Assembly: GCA_023055355.1 (NCBI GenBank)
Contig: JALJCS010000024.1
Coordinates: 11,671,501 to 11,735,500 of the forward strand
Direction: 5' to 3'
DNA from: Agelaius tricolor
Lineage: Eukaryota > Chordata > Aves > Passeriformes > Icteridae
Length of the DNA stretch: 64,000 bases
Positions within the stretch are counted from its first letter, which is position 1; each line of letters opens with the position of its first letter. Made by a program: the position numbers and the translations under genes. Below are positions 38,101-49,972 of the stretch, piece by piece. The notes below the pieces were generated by a model that was not told where the DNA came from, did not search any database, and saw nothing but the letters and a program-made list of their open reading frames with translations.

Positions 38101-41100
38101 AAAAATAAATAAGAACTGTGCTCCTTATTGAATAAATGCTTCATTCTAAACACAGTCTTCCAGAAAGGCCTTTTTATTTTAACATTCTAAAGTTCTTGCC
38201 TCTGCATTTCCCTGTGATTAGAAGCAAGGTGCATTCACCTAATACTGTTTGGTAATGAAGGATTCTTCTCTGCCAACATGAATAAGAAAATCTAATTTCA
38301 CTTTCTTCCCAATAGAGCAACGTATTCTGAAAGTTGAGTTTTGAGGTAATCTCAAACTGAATGCTCCTCTACCACTCAGATTTCTTCTCTTGCAAAATCT
38401 CTTCATGATATGTTTCTGATGATCAAAGATGAAGGTACATAATAAATCTTATATTCTTTTTCTTGCAAAACAATAAATTCCCTGTATTTTAATGTTATTT
38501 CAAATGGCCTGAAATCTTTACAATATAGTTTTTTATATGGCTAGTTGGGGGAGAAACTCTGAATTCATGCAAGAAGCTGTTCTGTGTTCTCAGACAGGAG
38601 TACTCACAGATACTCAGGTGTAGATTTTCCTGAGGGGATGAAGAATGTGTACCCACTTCTGTATCCCAAATGCCCAGCATTTCAACATTTATCTTCCAGT
38701 CATGTACCTAAAACTCATGCTTTAGAGCATTTGAGATCCTTTAAAACATTTGGACATCTTTGCTCCAGTTTGTATGAAACATATATCTTTATCAGCAAAA
38801 GGTGAGGTTGAAGAGCTTGGTGGTTGGAATTATCACCAAAGGTGGATGAGAAATTCCTGCCAGGCTGCCTTTCCCAAATAGCCTGACCTGCAGTGTCACG
38901 GTGCTTCTGGTAACAAATATATGACAATGTCAATATAACAATGTAACTGCTGAATGGAACAGTTGCACCAGCAGTATCTGCCTCAATTCCAGGATATTTA
39001 GCTTGAAAAAAGTGTATGACTGTCTTTTCCCTTGGCAGGGAGTACCCATCAGGGATGGGAGGTAAGAAAATAGCAGATTCTGGTTTTCTTGACTGAGTCA
39101 TCTCATGGTTCAGCACTAAGATAGCAGGGAAACATCTCTTGGGTTTTATACTTGTCCCATCATTTCATTTGACTCTAAATTCTGAAGAAGGAACAGTTCT
39201 GCCGTGCCATGTTGAAATCCATGACTTTGCTTGCTGTGGTGCAAAGCAAGTAAACATATTTTAAAAACATTTTCATCTAGACCATTTTAGGCTGTTGAAC
39301 TAGAGAATTATTACACAACCCTATTAAACAGATAGGCAGATCTAAACAACTACATTACCTGCTTTTTATTATTTATCAAATTTTTAAAATATTTTGTTCT
39401 AGCATCTGTTCTTTTCCTTTATATGTGTGCTCTCTTGGCGTCTTCCAATTTCCATTCATCTACTTCTCCAATCACTTCTTTTCATACACATTTTTTTGTA
39501 ATTCTTAATACAACAGTAGTGTGTCAACACATTTCTATGTTCTATTTCACTTAAGCTCAATCTTGTCCCAGCACTAGTTTTGCTCTCTTCCTTGATTTTA
39601 CAGAAACTGCTTATTCTGACTTTTTTCCGACTTTATTCCTAAGTGTCACAGTGGTGCAGTGGATAAATGTGAGTTAAACTGTGAAGAATCAGATCTATGT
39701 AAAGGCAAGTCCTGCAAAGCTAAAGCTGTAGCTAACGTGATATATTTCAGGAGAGTGGAATGGGACATTTAATCTAAAGAGTCTGATTAGCGTACAAATG
39801 GAGAGTAGTGCTACTGTCCAAGGTGAAAAGCTGGTTCCATGAAGAAAATACCAAAATCATTTACTGTACATCTATATGGAACCTTCACAGGGTGATGAGT
39901 AGTTTCCTTGAATTTTTTGTTTAACATAGGTATGAATCAGGTTTACTGTTACTCTTCAAATACTCGTGTGTCCTGCATATTCTTTGACATTACAAAACAG
40001 TTTTCAAGTACCAAAGGTAAAACAAAACCCAGTGTGGACAGATAAGCAGGAGACAGCCATATGTCATCCATTGTTTCTCCTTCATTTCTCCACTGCTTTA
40101 GTTCTTGTTAATATGTTTATTGTATATGTACTGTATTGACAGCCCTGAAGATGAAAGCCTATTAATCTTCAAAAAGAGGGCTGGATCTTATGCTACACAC
40201 TCCTAGGGATGAAATTTCAGCTGGTTAACAGCCAGCAGATACTTGGTCTGAAGGACCATTCCAAGAGAAACAACAGTGTGAGATTCCCATGCAGAAGTCC
40301 TTCAGTCTCACTTTTGTGCCTCAGAGAGATAGGAGTAGCCTATCCATGTACTAGTTAGCACATTATTACTTTATTTTTTTAATTTTCTTCTGTTTTTTCT
40401 TTTTTTTTTTTCCCTGCTCACCCCCCACCAATATAGACCAAGTTGAAACCTAGCTCAGCTTAGAAAACCTGGGTCTTGTAATCTCCCTGATGCACCTGAA
40501 TGCACTCCAAGCACAGCCCTCCATGCCTTGGTTTTCCTTCTAAGTTAAGATATGGTTACATAATTACTGTTTTTAGGCACTCCATGTACTATCTCATACT
40601 ATACAGAATCAACCTCAGCTGGCCATTTCAGCACCTTCACATTTCCACAGAAGTGCAGAGATACAATACTGTTAATAATTAGATTCCATCAGTAACTTGG
40701 GAAAGCATCAGGAAAGAATTTCTATTTCACAGCACAGAAAGGAAGGGTCACATTTTAAAGACCAGGATCAGCAAAGCAAATTAAGTTACAGATCCTATCT
40801 CAAGTGATTCTGTATGCAGGTAAGTTGTTAGATCTGTATATTTATCCTAGTTAAAATATTTTTGTAACCCCTTTGTTAGTTCAGTACCCTGTAGGAGGAA
40901 TTGAAAGCAAGAAGGAAGAGCTCTATCCTTATTCCTTGGAGAGCTCTCTAACTCAATTCTCCTACAGTGACATGTAAACAGTATGCACTTCTGCACGTTT
41001 TCTTAGCAAACCTAGAGACTCCCACAAAATGACTAAAGAAGCAATGTTCTAGCAGCAATGTGACCTCTAGAACGGGATATCTATCACCTGGGACCTTTTT

Positions 41101-43034
41101 TTCTCATCAATACAATGAGATATTTACACTGGGAGACTACAGCTCTTTCTTCAGTTTTCAAGTTCCCCTCATTAATATCCACAGGAAAGTCTCAGTTTCT
41201 TTCAGTGGGTGTTGACATTTCTGTTTCCAGAGGCAATAACTCTGTGATCTGCTCAGTCACACATGGACCTGAATTCTGCATTCAGTGAGACTAGGTGAAA
41301 GCTTTAGCTGTGTGCTGAGTTAATAACTGAGCAACATGTAGCTATTTTCTATGTATTTCAGCCTTGAATGACCTCCTGATTACTCCTCTGAAGACAGAAT
41401 ACACCAGACTCTGCCAAAGACCAACCCAAGAGTCCCAGTGTAATCTGGAAATCTGCAGGTGTCTCTGCCTTGGCTTGTTAACATCTCAGAAATGACTTAA
41501 CCAAAATAGGGCTCCTTCATAGTAACTTTTCTTGTGAGCACTAGGTTTCATCTTATTTGGTTTCATCATTACTCAGAGAACACCTGCTCATTGCTCATTT
41601 TTGGCAGTCTTAACCTCTAACACAGAGAAAGAACCGAGTCTTGTATTTTCTTTTTACTCCTCCCAAAATTAAGAAACTTGGAGCTGTTACTGTTAAAATT
41701 TTACATTTCCTCTTTTGGGATTTTTTTTTCCTGCTGTAATAGAAAACCACATGAATTTATATAAACATATATGCATGTGTCTTCTGGAATAAAATAATGC
41801 TCAAAAGACTTTTATAGTTAGCTAGATGGTATTAAAAACAACAAAAACAAACCGAAAAAATCCCAAGGAAGACTTGTCTTTCTATTTATGAAGCAAGATA
41901 ATGTTACTGAAATCTCAAGCTATTATATTGCCTGCCTTATCTTCTTCCTGTATGGAAAATGGATTGACTCTGATTAAGAGTGTTACTGTGGATAAGGATG
42001 TGAGTGGATATAGTTAACAAGCTCTGATGGATGATGCAATACATATTTTTCTTACTAAAACACAGCTAGAAATAAAGTCTCCAGCTTTAGTATACCATAA
42101 TGGCAGTTCATGAGTAACCTGTTTTCTCACATTAATTTTAAACTGGCAGGCTTCCATTATATAATGTTGACTTTGGAATGAACTCTTTCAAAGCTCTCTT
42201 GAAGGCATTAACTTTCAATTTCAAAACTGCTGTAGAGGAACAGAGATATTGAATCTCCTTGGAATAGTTATGCTGTGAGGGCAATGCTGTTATTGCTCCT
42301 GGGTTAGAAACTATGCTGAGAAGGCTCACAGCCTGTTGGGAACATCTTGCATTTGGACTGAGCTGTCAGCACTCTCTACTCCAAAACTGCTGTAGAAAAT
42401 AATAGCGTACCAACTATCTTCATCACTAACAATCTCTCCACAGTACTAAAAGTATGGGAGGGGAAAAAGCTGTGAAAGGGTTCAATACAAATAAATCAGT
42501 AATTAGAAGCAGAAGTGTGAACTTTTTGCTTTATAAATTTACACAGTAAAGTGATGAAATTGTTATCTTAATTTTAATCATTTTAGGAAACCTTGATATA
42601 ACTGTTAAAGGAAGATCCCATCTTGAGGCTCATAAACTGTTTTTTTGAACACTTTACAAGGCATATTTGGGGTTTTGCAAACTGAAGACTGCAGGCAGCA
42701 TAAGTGACAGCACGCAGAACATGTGGGTTCAGTAGTGGCCTTGCTGCAATTCCTAGAGTGTGCAATACCTCCTCAAAACACCCCCTGGTGCACTAGCACT
42801 GGGAGAGAATATTGTGCAGAGCTCCTGAGGGTGACATTTACTGAATTGGCTGTAGACCAAGAGGCAGTAAGACCACACCACTTTCACTTAGCAAACTGCT
42901 AATTAGACCTCCTGAGGAAGAGTTTCTTGGCTTGGAGTCAGCCCTGGGCTGCACACCTCTGTTGCTGGGGCAAGCCTGAGCTACCAATACTCATGTATGT
43001 CACAGCATTCTGCACCTTATCAGTTTGGGCCTTG
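35191..43034. other. AT-rich DNA with minor repeats, no gene seen
   Basis: Contents are three copies of a 9-bp ATATTTATC unit (36571-36597), a T-rich run near 40399-40411, and a GC-richer islet at about 36.05-36.30 kb. The longest frame is 133 codons (minus, 38715-39116), with no recognisable domain. A phrase near 39651-39667 (CACAGTGGTGCAGTGG) faintly recalls the head of a tRNA-derived SINE but cannot be extended. Confidence 0.6.
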
Positions 43035-43077
43035 ATGAAGGTTTCTTCTTCATGCTTCATGAAGAAGAAACCTTCAT
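43035..43077. repeat. Perfect 19-bp inverted repeat with 5-nt loop
   Basis: The left arm (43035-43053) is the exact reverse complement of the right arm (43059-43077), separated by GCTTC. The arms read ATGAAGG...TTCAT and would form a 19-bp hairpin. The right arm is also the start of a duplicated block, so hairpin and duplication probably arose together. Confidence 0.95.
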
Positions 43078-43152
43078 GACATAAAGAGATGTTCTGAGAG
43101 CTTCTTCTTCATGAAGAAGAAACCTTCATGACATAAAGAGATGTTCTGAGAG
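43055..43152. repeat. 46-bp direct duplication at 52-bp spacing, with 20-bp palindrome
   Basis: Bases 43055-43100 recur exactly at 43107-43152. The six bases between them create a perfect 20-bp palindrome at 43102-43121, TTCTTCTTCATGAAGAAGAA. No element family is recognised. The combination of inverted and direct copies is typical of template switching during replication, though an assembly error is also possible. Confidence 0.95.
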
Positions 43153-46100
43153 CTCTCTTATTTAAATGGAGCTGGACTCACCACAGCCCTTTAGATGTCT
43201 CTGTGTTAAAAAAATACTAACATCCATAACCTGTTGAATGGCTCTTTAAATATCATTGTTAGTATTCTACAAATTCAACTTTCCAAACTTATGTAACAAG
43301 CTTTTTTCTTCCCCATTAAAAGAAAGAGGTAAGAGGTTGCCCATGCAATCCCAAGTGACTGGCTAGTGGCAGAAGCAACACAATATAACATCCAACAGGA
43401 CATTTTAAATCTCAGGGCTTAAAGTCAGTAATGCTGGGTACTAAAGGCTTCCCTCACTTTTTTTCACTTTGTAGCTACACTCAAGTTTGCAGCACAGTTG
43501 ACCTTCAGAAAGTTGTAAGATCAGGGAAGCTCTCCTAAAAATTATTTTCTTCTGTGCTATTGAACCACCTCAGAAATAAATACTTTAACAATATAATATG
43601 CTGCTCCAAGGTGTTACTAATGCTGTAGGAGTCTAGAGATATTCTTTGCCAAGTACCTCTGTCAGAGACTGAGGCTTTCCATCCCAAATGCAAAACCTGA
43701 GAACAGGCCTGCTGTAGCTTGCCATAAGACAAGTATCTACTGTCTGCAGGAAACTGACTCTGTGGCTTAAAGACTGGGGAGAAGGCATGATGGAGATGGA
43801 GACCAGGGATAGTTTATTGAAGAGAAAAAATTGCTATATAAATAAATAATGTAACAAATAGGAACACAGAAAGAAAGAATAAAGTACAATCCAGTAGGTC
43901 ATAGATAAAAAAACCCTAGCACATATTTTAGACACAACTTGTCAGGAGAGAGAATACAAATGTGCCAAAATTAATATACTGCAGCAGAATGCCAGTTTTA
44001 TTCTGTCCATTTATCACTACATATGATTTCATATCCTGTTGATAAAAAATGATGCTTTTGTGGGTTCAGTGATACTCCTGGAGGAAAGTTGCACTGGGGG
44101 CGGGCAGAGAAATCTGAATAATCAAAACGTGAGATGAGACACATTTGAAAAACACATCTCATGTTTTGGGAGGAACAAAACAAACTGCTGGGGAAACCAC
44201 TGTCAAAAATATTTGCTAATAACAGTCTCCAAAAGCTTTCTGGTCAAGGTGGCCCTTGGTGCAGGAAAAGATGGAACTGCAAACCCCACCTTGCCCTGCT
44301 CAATCCTGCTGTGTGTTTGGTTGTGGAAACCTTGCATTCTTGCTCTCCTTCCTTCCCCTTTAGATCTTACTGCTCCCTGATATCTTTTACATCTGCTGTT
44401 GTGATTGATGGCTAACTCAAATTAAAATGTGTTTTCTTGAATGATTTGAAATAACACATGTAGCATAATTCCTATCTCTGTCTGTTTCTCCCTAACATAG
44501 GTTAGAAGCAATCAGGCAGGTGCACCAGATGGCAAACCTAGAAAGAAAATTACACTGGAAGGGATTAGACCAGAAAGAGACAAAGAAGACCAGGAGCCAT
44601 GGTCTCCTCCGCTCTCAGGGGAAGCACAGTGTCTCAGACTAGATAAACACAGGAATTTCCCACCCAGCCAATGCTTCTGGTCCAGCTAGTTCATTCTTGA
44701 GTGTCCATCACATATAACTGTGCTTCATCTGCACTGTACAGCACCTGATTTGTATCATGTTTTAATGGCTCAGCAATGGGAGCCAACTCAAGACTAAACA
44801 CAAGATATTTTCCATTTGTTTCCAGCCTGTTATCACCTTTATCACTAAAGAGAATATTGTGTAGTAAGCAGTTAATTTTGTTGTTAAGAGGCAGTTGCAG
44901 AAAATAATCTGTAGATGAGTGCTAATCTAAGAAGTAAACCTAGTGAAACACCAGGATTTGATTTCAAGATGGGAGATCTCAAGACTTTAAACAACCTATA
45001 AAAACTGAACTTTTGGAAGGTAAGATTGAAGGTGATGTCAGTAAAACAGTTTTCTACCAGAATTACTCACAACTGTCACACAGTTACAAGCTTGGTTTGG
45101 ACAAATGTTCAAACCAAGAAAGGAGCACAAATCCAGTGAAAGACTTTCTGATTGTCTGTTTTGCTGTGAGGCAGTCTAAATCCAAGGCAGGCTGTCTCTG
45201 CAGCAAGAAAATTGGATTTTTGTTCTTATGGAAAACTTTGTGCATGGGTGCAAAGCATGGAGGGTGTGTGTGTCCCAGTCAAAATAAACCCAAATTTCAG
45301 AATACACAATGAACTACACAATGAAATATTTTTTTTCTCAGAATTCCTTTGGTGTGCAAACTCAGATACCAAGATCCAGTCACTGAGATGCCAAGATCCA
45401 AACAGTCCTGTGTGATCAGACTAGGACCTTGTCAGGAGAATGGGAACCTTTTATGAAATACATGTGGTAGTAAGTGTCAGAAATGGGTAATGGCTACTCT
45501 GAGCACATCCTATATTCCCATCTCCTTAGAACTCCTTGCCAGAGTAGAGATGCAGCACACCTCTCTCCTGCCCATGTATATAAACACAGGTGTAGTGTCC
45601 TATCCAAAGATTTTGCCTTAATTTTGCGTTGTAAAAGTTCTGACTTGCTTTTAGGGCATACTCTGGCATTAATTATACTTTGCCTGTATATAAATCATCA
45701 CACACTCCTAGGAAGAAAGAATATTATAAAGATGCCAGACCACAGTTCTGTCCTGAAAATATAACATTTTAAATAACATAGTGATATGATTTTAATATTT
45801 TGTGAAACAGTGAATACATGACAGCAAAAAAGAAATGTTGAAAGCTCCTTCCTCTTATAATGGTAAACCATCTCCTGCAGAAGTAATAGCAATGTTTTCC
45901 TAATGGTGTTGAATCTATCCTATATAAGCTACTTTACAATTTGGAAAAGACTGAAGACCTGAAGAGTTTTTTAACCATGATTTTGAAACAAAACAACCTC
46001 TACTTAGGTATATCTTATTCTAACACTTGCTCTAACAGTGAAGGAATTTTATTTTTACAGTGGCTCAAAACTCCATGCATTCACAATGGAATTGTGAAAA

Positions 46101-46555
46101 TTATAGATACAAATTAGTAAAGCCAAGTGTGAACTCAAGGTTCATAATAATTACAAGTCTGTCCATCATTACTTGTAGATGAACCACTGTGGTCCCAGAG
46201 CTAATCACTTGGCCCATACTTTGAAAAAAATTTCCCACAGGTTTTTCTAGTTATCAGACCCATTCTACTCTGGTACTTTTCCTTCTGGTGACTCTTCTGG
46301 AGTTCTTACTATGCCACTTAGCATATGTGCATTTTAATGCCACTGAAAGCTAAGGATTCTATATGAATCTGATTTGCATCCAGTTACTTTTTAATGACCT
46401 CATTAGCATTCCTTTTTTATCCTTTAACAGTGACTATTTAAATCAGAATCTTTTTTGTTTTAATGGAGTGCTGTCAAAGAGAGTGGAGGTCTTTGGGTTA
46501 TCTCTCCAGAAGTGCTTTGGAAAACAAGGTCAGTGCTACAGTAACTAGGTTACAG
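43153..46555. other. AT-rich DNA, no gene seen
   Basis: No repeat family is recognised. Frames of up to 99 codons (45013-45312, plus) lack domains or convincing splice context. Confidence 0.6.
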
Positions 46556-46830
46556 AATTCATGGAATCATAGAAGTGTTTGGGTTGCAAGGTGACCTTGA
46601 AGATCAGCTAATTCCAACATCCCTGCCATGGGCAGGGACACCTGTCACTAGAAGAGGTTTCTCAGAGCCCCATCCAACCTGGCCTTGAACACTTCCAGGG
46701 ATTAATCATCTAAAATTTCCCTGGGCAACATGTTCCAGTGTCTCACCACTCTCAAGGTAAAGAATTTTTTCCTAATATCTAATCTAAATCTACTCTCTTT
46801 CAGTTTGAATCCATTTATGATTGGCTTTCT
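46556..46830 (-). mobile_element. CR1 LINE, 5'-truncated 3' end
   Basis: On the plus strand the element begins with the complement of a CR1 3' end (GGAATCATAGAAG, then GGGTTGCAAGGTGACC). On the minus strand the end of ORF2 is still readable, including [13 protein letters not shown] and HWNMLPRE, close to the CR1 consensus C-terminus. It is about 275 bp, the same 3' portion retained by the plus-strand copy at 20236-20510. The upstream part of the 60-codon minus-strand frame at 46702-46884 lies outside the element. Confidence 0.94.
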
Positions 46831-49823
46831 GGACCAATTAGATACCTGTCTGCTCCTTAACCACCCCAGGTGATAGGTCACCATTATCTACCACTGCTGA
46901 AGGAACTTTTTCTGCTGCTTCTCCCCTCAAGGGAATAACCTCTAAAGTACAACAGTGGGGCAGAGAAGTCTGCAACTCACAAGTTAGAATCACCTCAGCC
47001 TGTCTGTTGGAACAAGAATTAAATCCAGAACTGAGCAGCTGACCATACTTGTTCAGTTCCAGACTGTCTTCAACAGACACAAACTCTGTAAGTCGCTGTT
47101 GTCTCTCTGAGACACCAATCTTTAATCCAAAATTTGGATCCTCAAAACCTTTGCTCAGCTTCTGCCTGGCTCTATGGACACATGCATGCTTTAGAGAGAA
47201 ACAGTGTGAACCATAGATGTGTGCCAGGATGGAAGCTCCTGGGCATGATAATGCTAAGCAGGTAGTTGCCAGAATACAGCAGGATGCATATAGCAGATGT
47301 TCTTCTCCCAGTGATCCACAGCTACCAAAATTCCTTACACTGCTCTTGGCAGTACTCTGTATTCTCTCCTCTTTGTCAGTAGTTGATGGCTAGATATTTA
47401 TCCAGAAAATGAAAAACCAGAATCTATTCTGTCTGATAGCAGGAATAGATACATGTTTCCTTCCAAAGTAAAATCACCACCAAGCTCACAAGCAGTATCT
47501 GATTCACCTAATCTTTAGGGTCCTGTCATAGAAAAATTCAGTATGGGCTGAGGGAAACAGCAGAGCAACTGGAATTCAAAAATGTACCTTGAATGCTAGC
47601 CTAGAAACTCAGTTCTAATCTTTTAAGAGCTTTTCAAATCCCTGAATGTAATAGGAGAACAGCCTGTCAAAAGTAATTCCCAAATTTACTCAAATGCTTG
47701 GCCAAATGCTCAGCCAGTTGTGATTTTGGATGTTTTCCCTAGTGCAGCAGGCAGCATCAAGGTGAGATCAGAAATAGGAGAAAGGAACTTTTTTGCATCC
47801 ATACAAGGCTGTCTTAGGTGGCTGGATAATTATTAATTGCTTTGGTTCACCAGGGCCATTGTGATTTCTGCTTGCCTCAGGAAAAACTGTAGTCTCCTTC
47901 AAGCTGTAAACCAAACCAAGCCTCTTTGTTATGTCCTTGAATGCAGTTATTTTGTAGGACGAAAACTGTGGCACTCCCCACTCTGAGAGCACTGCAGTTA
48001 GTTAGCTCCAGGGTTGCTATGTGTCCTGGGTGAAATGTATTAGCTGAAGTTACAGTTCCAAGGAAGACTGCCCCATTTGCATAAATTTACAGTTATTTTT
48101 TCTAAATGTGCTGTGCAGACAGGCTTTGATATTATGACCTGTTTTCAATATTCATCTTTTCTTTTCAAAATGTCAGAGCAGAGGGAGGCTTTCATGGTTA
48201 AGATTACAGCTACATTTGGACTGATTTTGGACTGAATTTAAATGAATAATGGAGAGTATGTACCATGTTGTCTGGGAATAATGTTAGAGCTACTGAAAAC
48301 TGGGGCTTCTGACTCACAAGATTTTTAGTACTATTATTTAATGACTGAGTTCCAGGGAGACAAAGAACATCTTCCAGCTGAATCTGGGTGACTGCAAAGT
48401 CAGGCGTGAAAGAGGCTGAAGCAAAGAGAGCTCAGCACAACACAGTGCTTTAATCTATCTTTTACAACATTCACTAAAGAACTCTCAGTCTATATCACCA
48501 CATCATTCCTGGATTTTTTATTTTGAGAACTACCTAAAACACATTGGCAGTCTAAAGTACAAGGATCATTGATTTTTGCTAACCCAGCTGAGAGCTTTAG
48601 GCTACAGAATTAGACTACTAAATCACAGAGCACTAAGCTCTATACCTGCAAGACACTGCACCCCTTTTATATAAGAATTTTCGAAGTAAGTTTTCTGAGT
48701 CAGAATCTCTTGTTCAAGGAAAAAAATTTTTTTTGCCTGAAGAAGGGCCATGGCAGAGTCCTTTCATGACAGACATAGCACAGATCCTTGGTAAGAGAGG
48801 CTGATCTAGTAAGTTTATAACAAAAATGTGAGATGAAAACGACTGTTTCTTGATTTGTGAAAATATTTGAGATTTTGGAATAAATGTCAAAATAAAAAGA
48901 GAGTCATTTTTTGAAAATAGATCTGTTTAGTTCATCATACATCATAATAGTTTTGAGAATTATATTTTTATTTTGACTTTTACATGTAAGTTAATAATAT
49001 TTCATTTACTAGTATAATGAAGCCCATCCTTTTCCAGTAAAGAATATTATCATTACATCAGAAAATTGGCTTCTCAAACTTTTAGCAATTGTAGTTTCTG
49101 AGACAGGACATTTGCTAAGAATAAAATGGTTTCCAAACACTGTGGAAGGTTGCATACTGCCTCTACTTTAATGAAATGAATAATTATATCTAGTTAAGGA
49201 AAACTGAGGGCTTATCAGACCACTCCTCTTTTACCAAAACCACACATTCTGGAAAGAATTGTCTGTAAACTTTTCCATAAGCAAAGCCCACATACAAAGA
49301 AGAATGAACAGTAAGAAGTGTATTTTAGAACAATTGGATAATATTCTAGATCTGACAGCAGAGCTGAGGCTGAGACTGAATTTGGAGGCAGAATTTGGAG
49401 TCATTGCCATCAGCAATGAAGCACTGCTTTGAGAAAGGCATGCTTTTGGTGAGTATTTTCATTTAAAAAGCCCAGCACTTGAAAATGAGTTTTATTTACA
49501 ACAGCTACCCTCTGAATTTATAAAACTGTCTTCCTTGGGTGATCAGCATTTTAATCTTTCCTCAATAAACATTGCTAAATATCACTGAGTGCTTCAGCAG
49601 ACTGTAGAGTGGCCCTGAATTTTCAGGAAATTAAATGAAACTGATAAGCTTTTTGTATATAACTGTGAGAAAGACTGATGTCACAACGCTTTTGCTGAGT
49701 GAGATACAGCCTGTGCAGCTTGACTAACACTGGTATACAGAAAGCAGAAGAGAAGGAACATGTTTAGGGTAATTGATAAAAGAGACCTCATTGCCACTTA
49801 TAATCTGTTCCAGTTGCATCTCA
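46831..49823. other. AT-rich DNA, no gene seen
   Basis: No repeat family, tRNA or recognisable coding segment was found. Open frames are 80 codons or shorter. Confidence 0.6.
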
Positions 49824-49972
49824 CAGATTCACAGAATATTCTGAGATGAAAGGGACCCACAAGTGTTGCTGAGCCCAACTCATATGTGAATGGCTCTTAC
49901 AGGGATTGAAGCCATGAACTTGGTGTTATTAGCACCATTATTAGTACCATCCTCTAACCAGCTGAGCTGACC
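49824..49972 (-). mobile_element. tRNA-Ile/CR1 composite SINE (TguSINE1-like)
   Basis: Read on the minus strand from 49972, the element begins GGTCAGCTCAGCTGGTTAGA, an A-box region like that of tRNA-Ile. A CTAATAA anticodon loop follows, then a B-box-like CTTCAATCCC. It then passes into a CR1-type 3' tail (GGGTCCCTTTCATCTCAGAATATTCTGTGA). This head-plus-tail arrangement matches the passerine SINE family described as TguSINE1, which is thought to be mobilised by CR1 enzymes through the shared tail. This copy has a 12-bp tandem duplication of the anticodon arm (49927-49938 and 49939-49950, one mismatch). It is a SINE and not a functional tRNA gene, because the stems are decayed and the duplication breaks the fold. 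Confidence 0.88.

Noticed and set aside
39651..39667. SINE-like head CACAGTGGTGCAGTGG
   Set aside because: No B box, tail or flanking duplication could be found.
43035..43077. microRNA precursor hairpin
   Set aside because: The stem is only 19 bp with a 5-nt loop and arose with a direct duplication. Animal pre-miRNAs have longer, imperfect stems.
49896..49972. Functional tRNA-Ile gene
   Set aside because: The acceptor and T stems are decayed, the anticodon arm is duplicated, and the sequence continues into a CR1-like tail, so it is a SINE.
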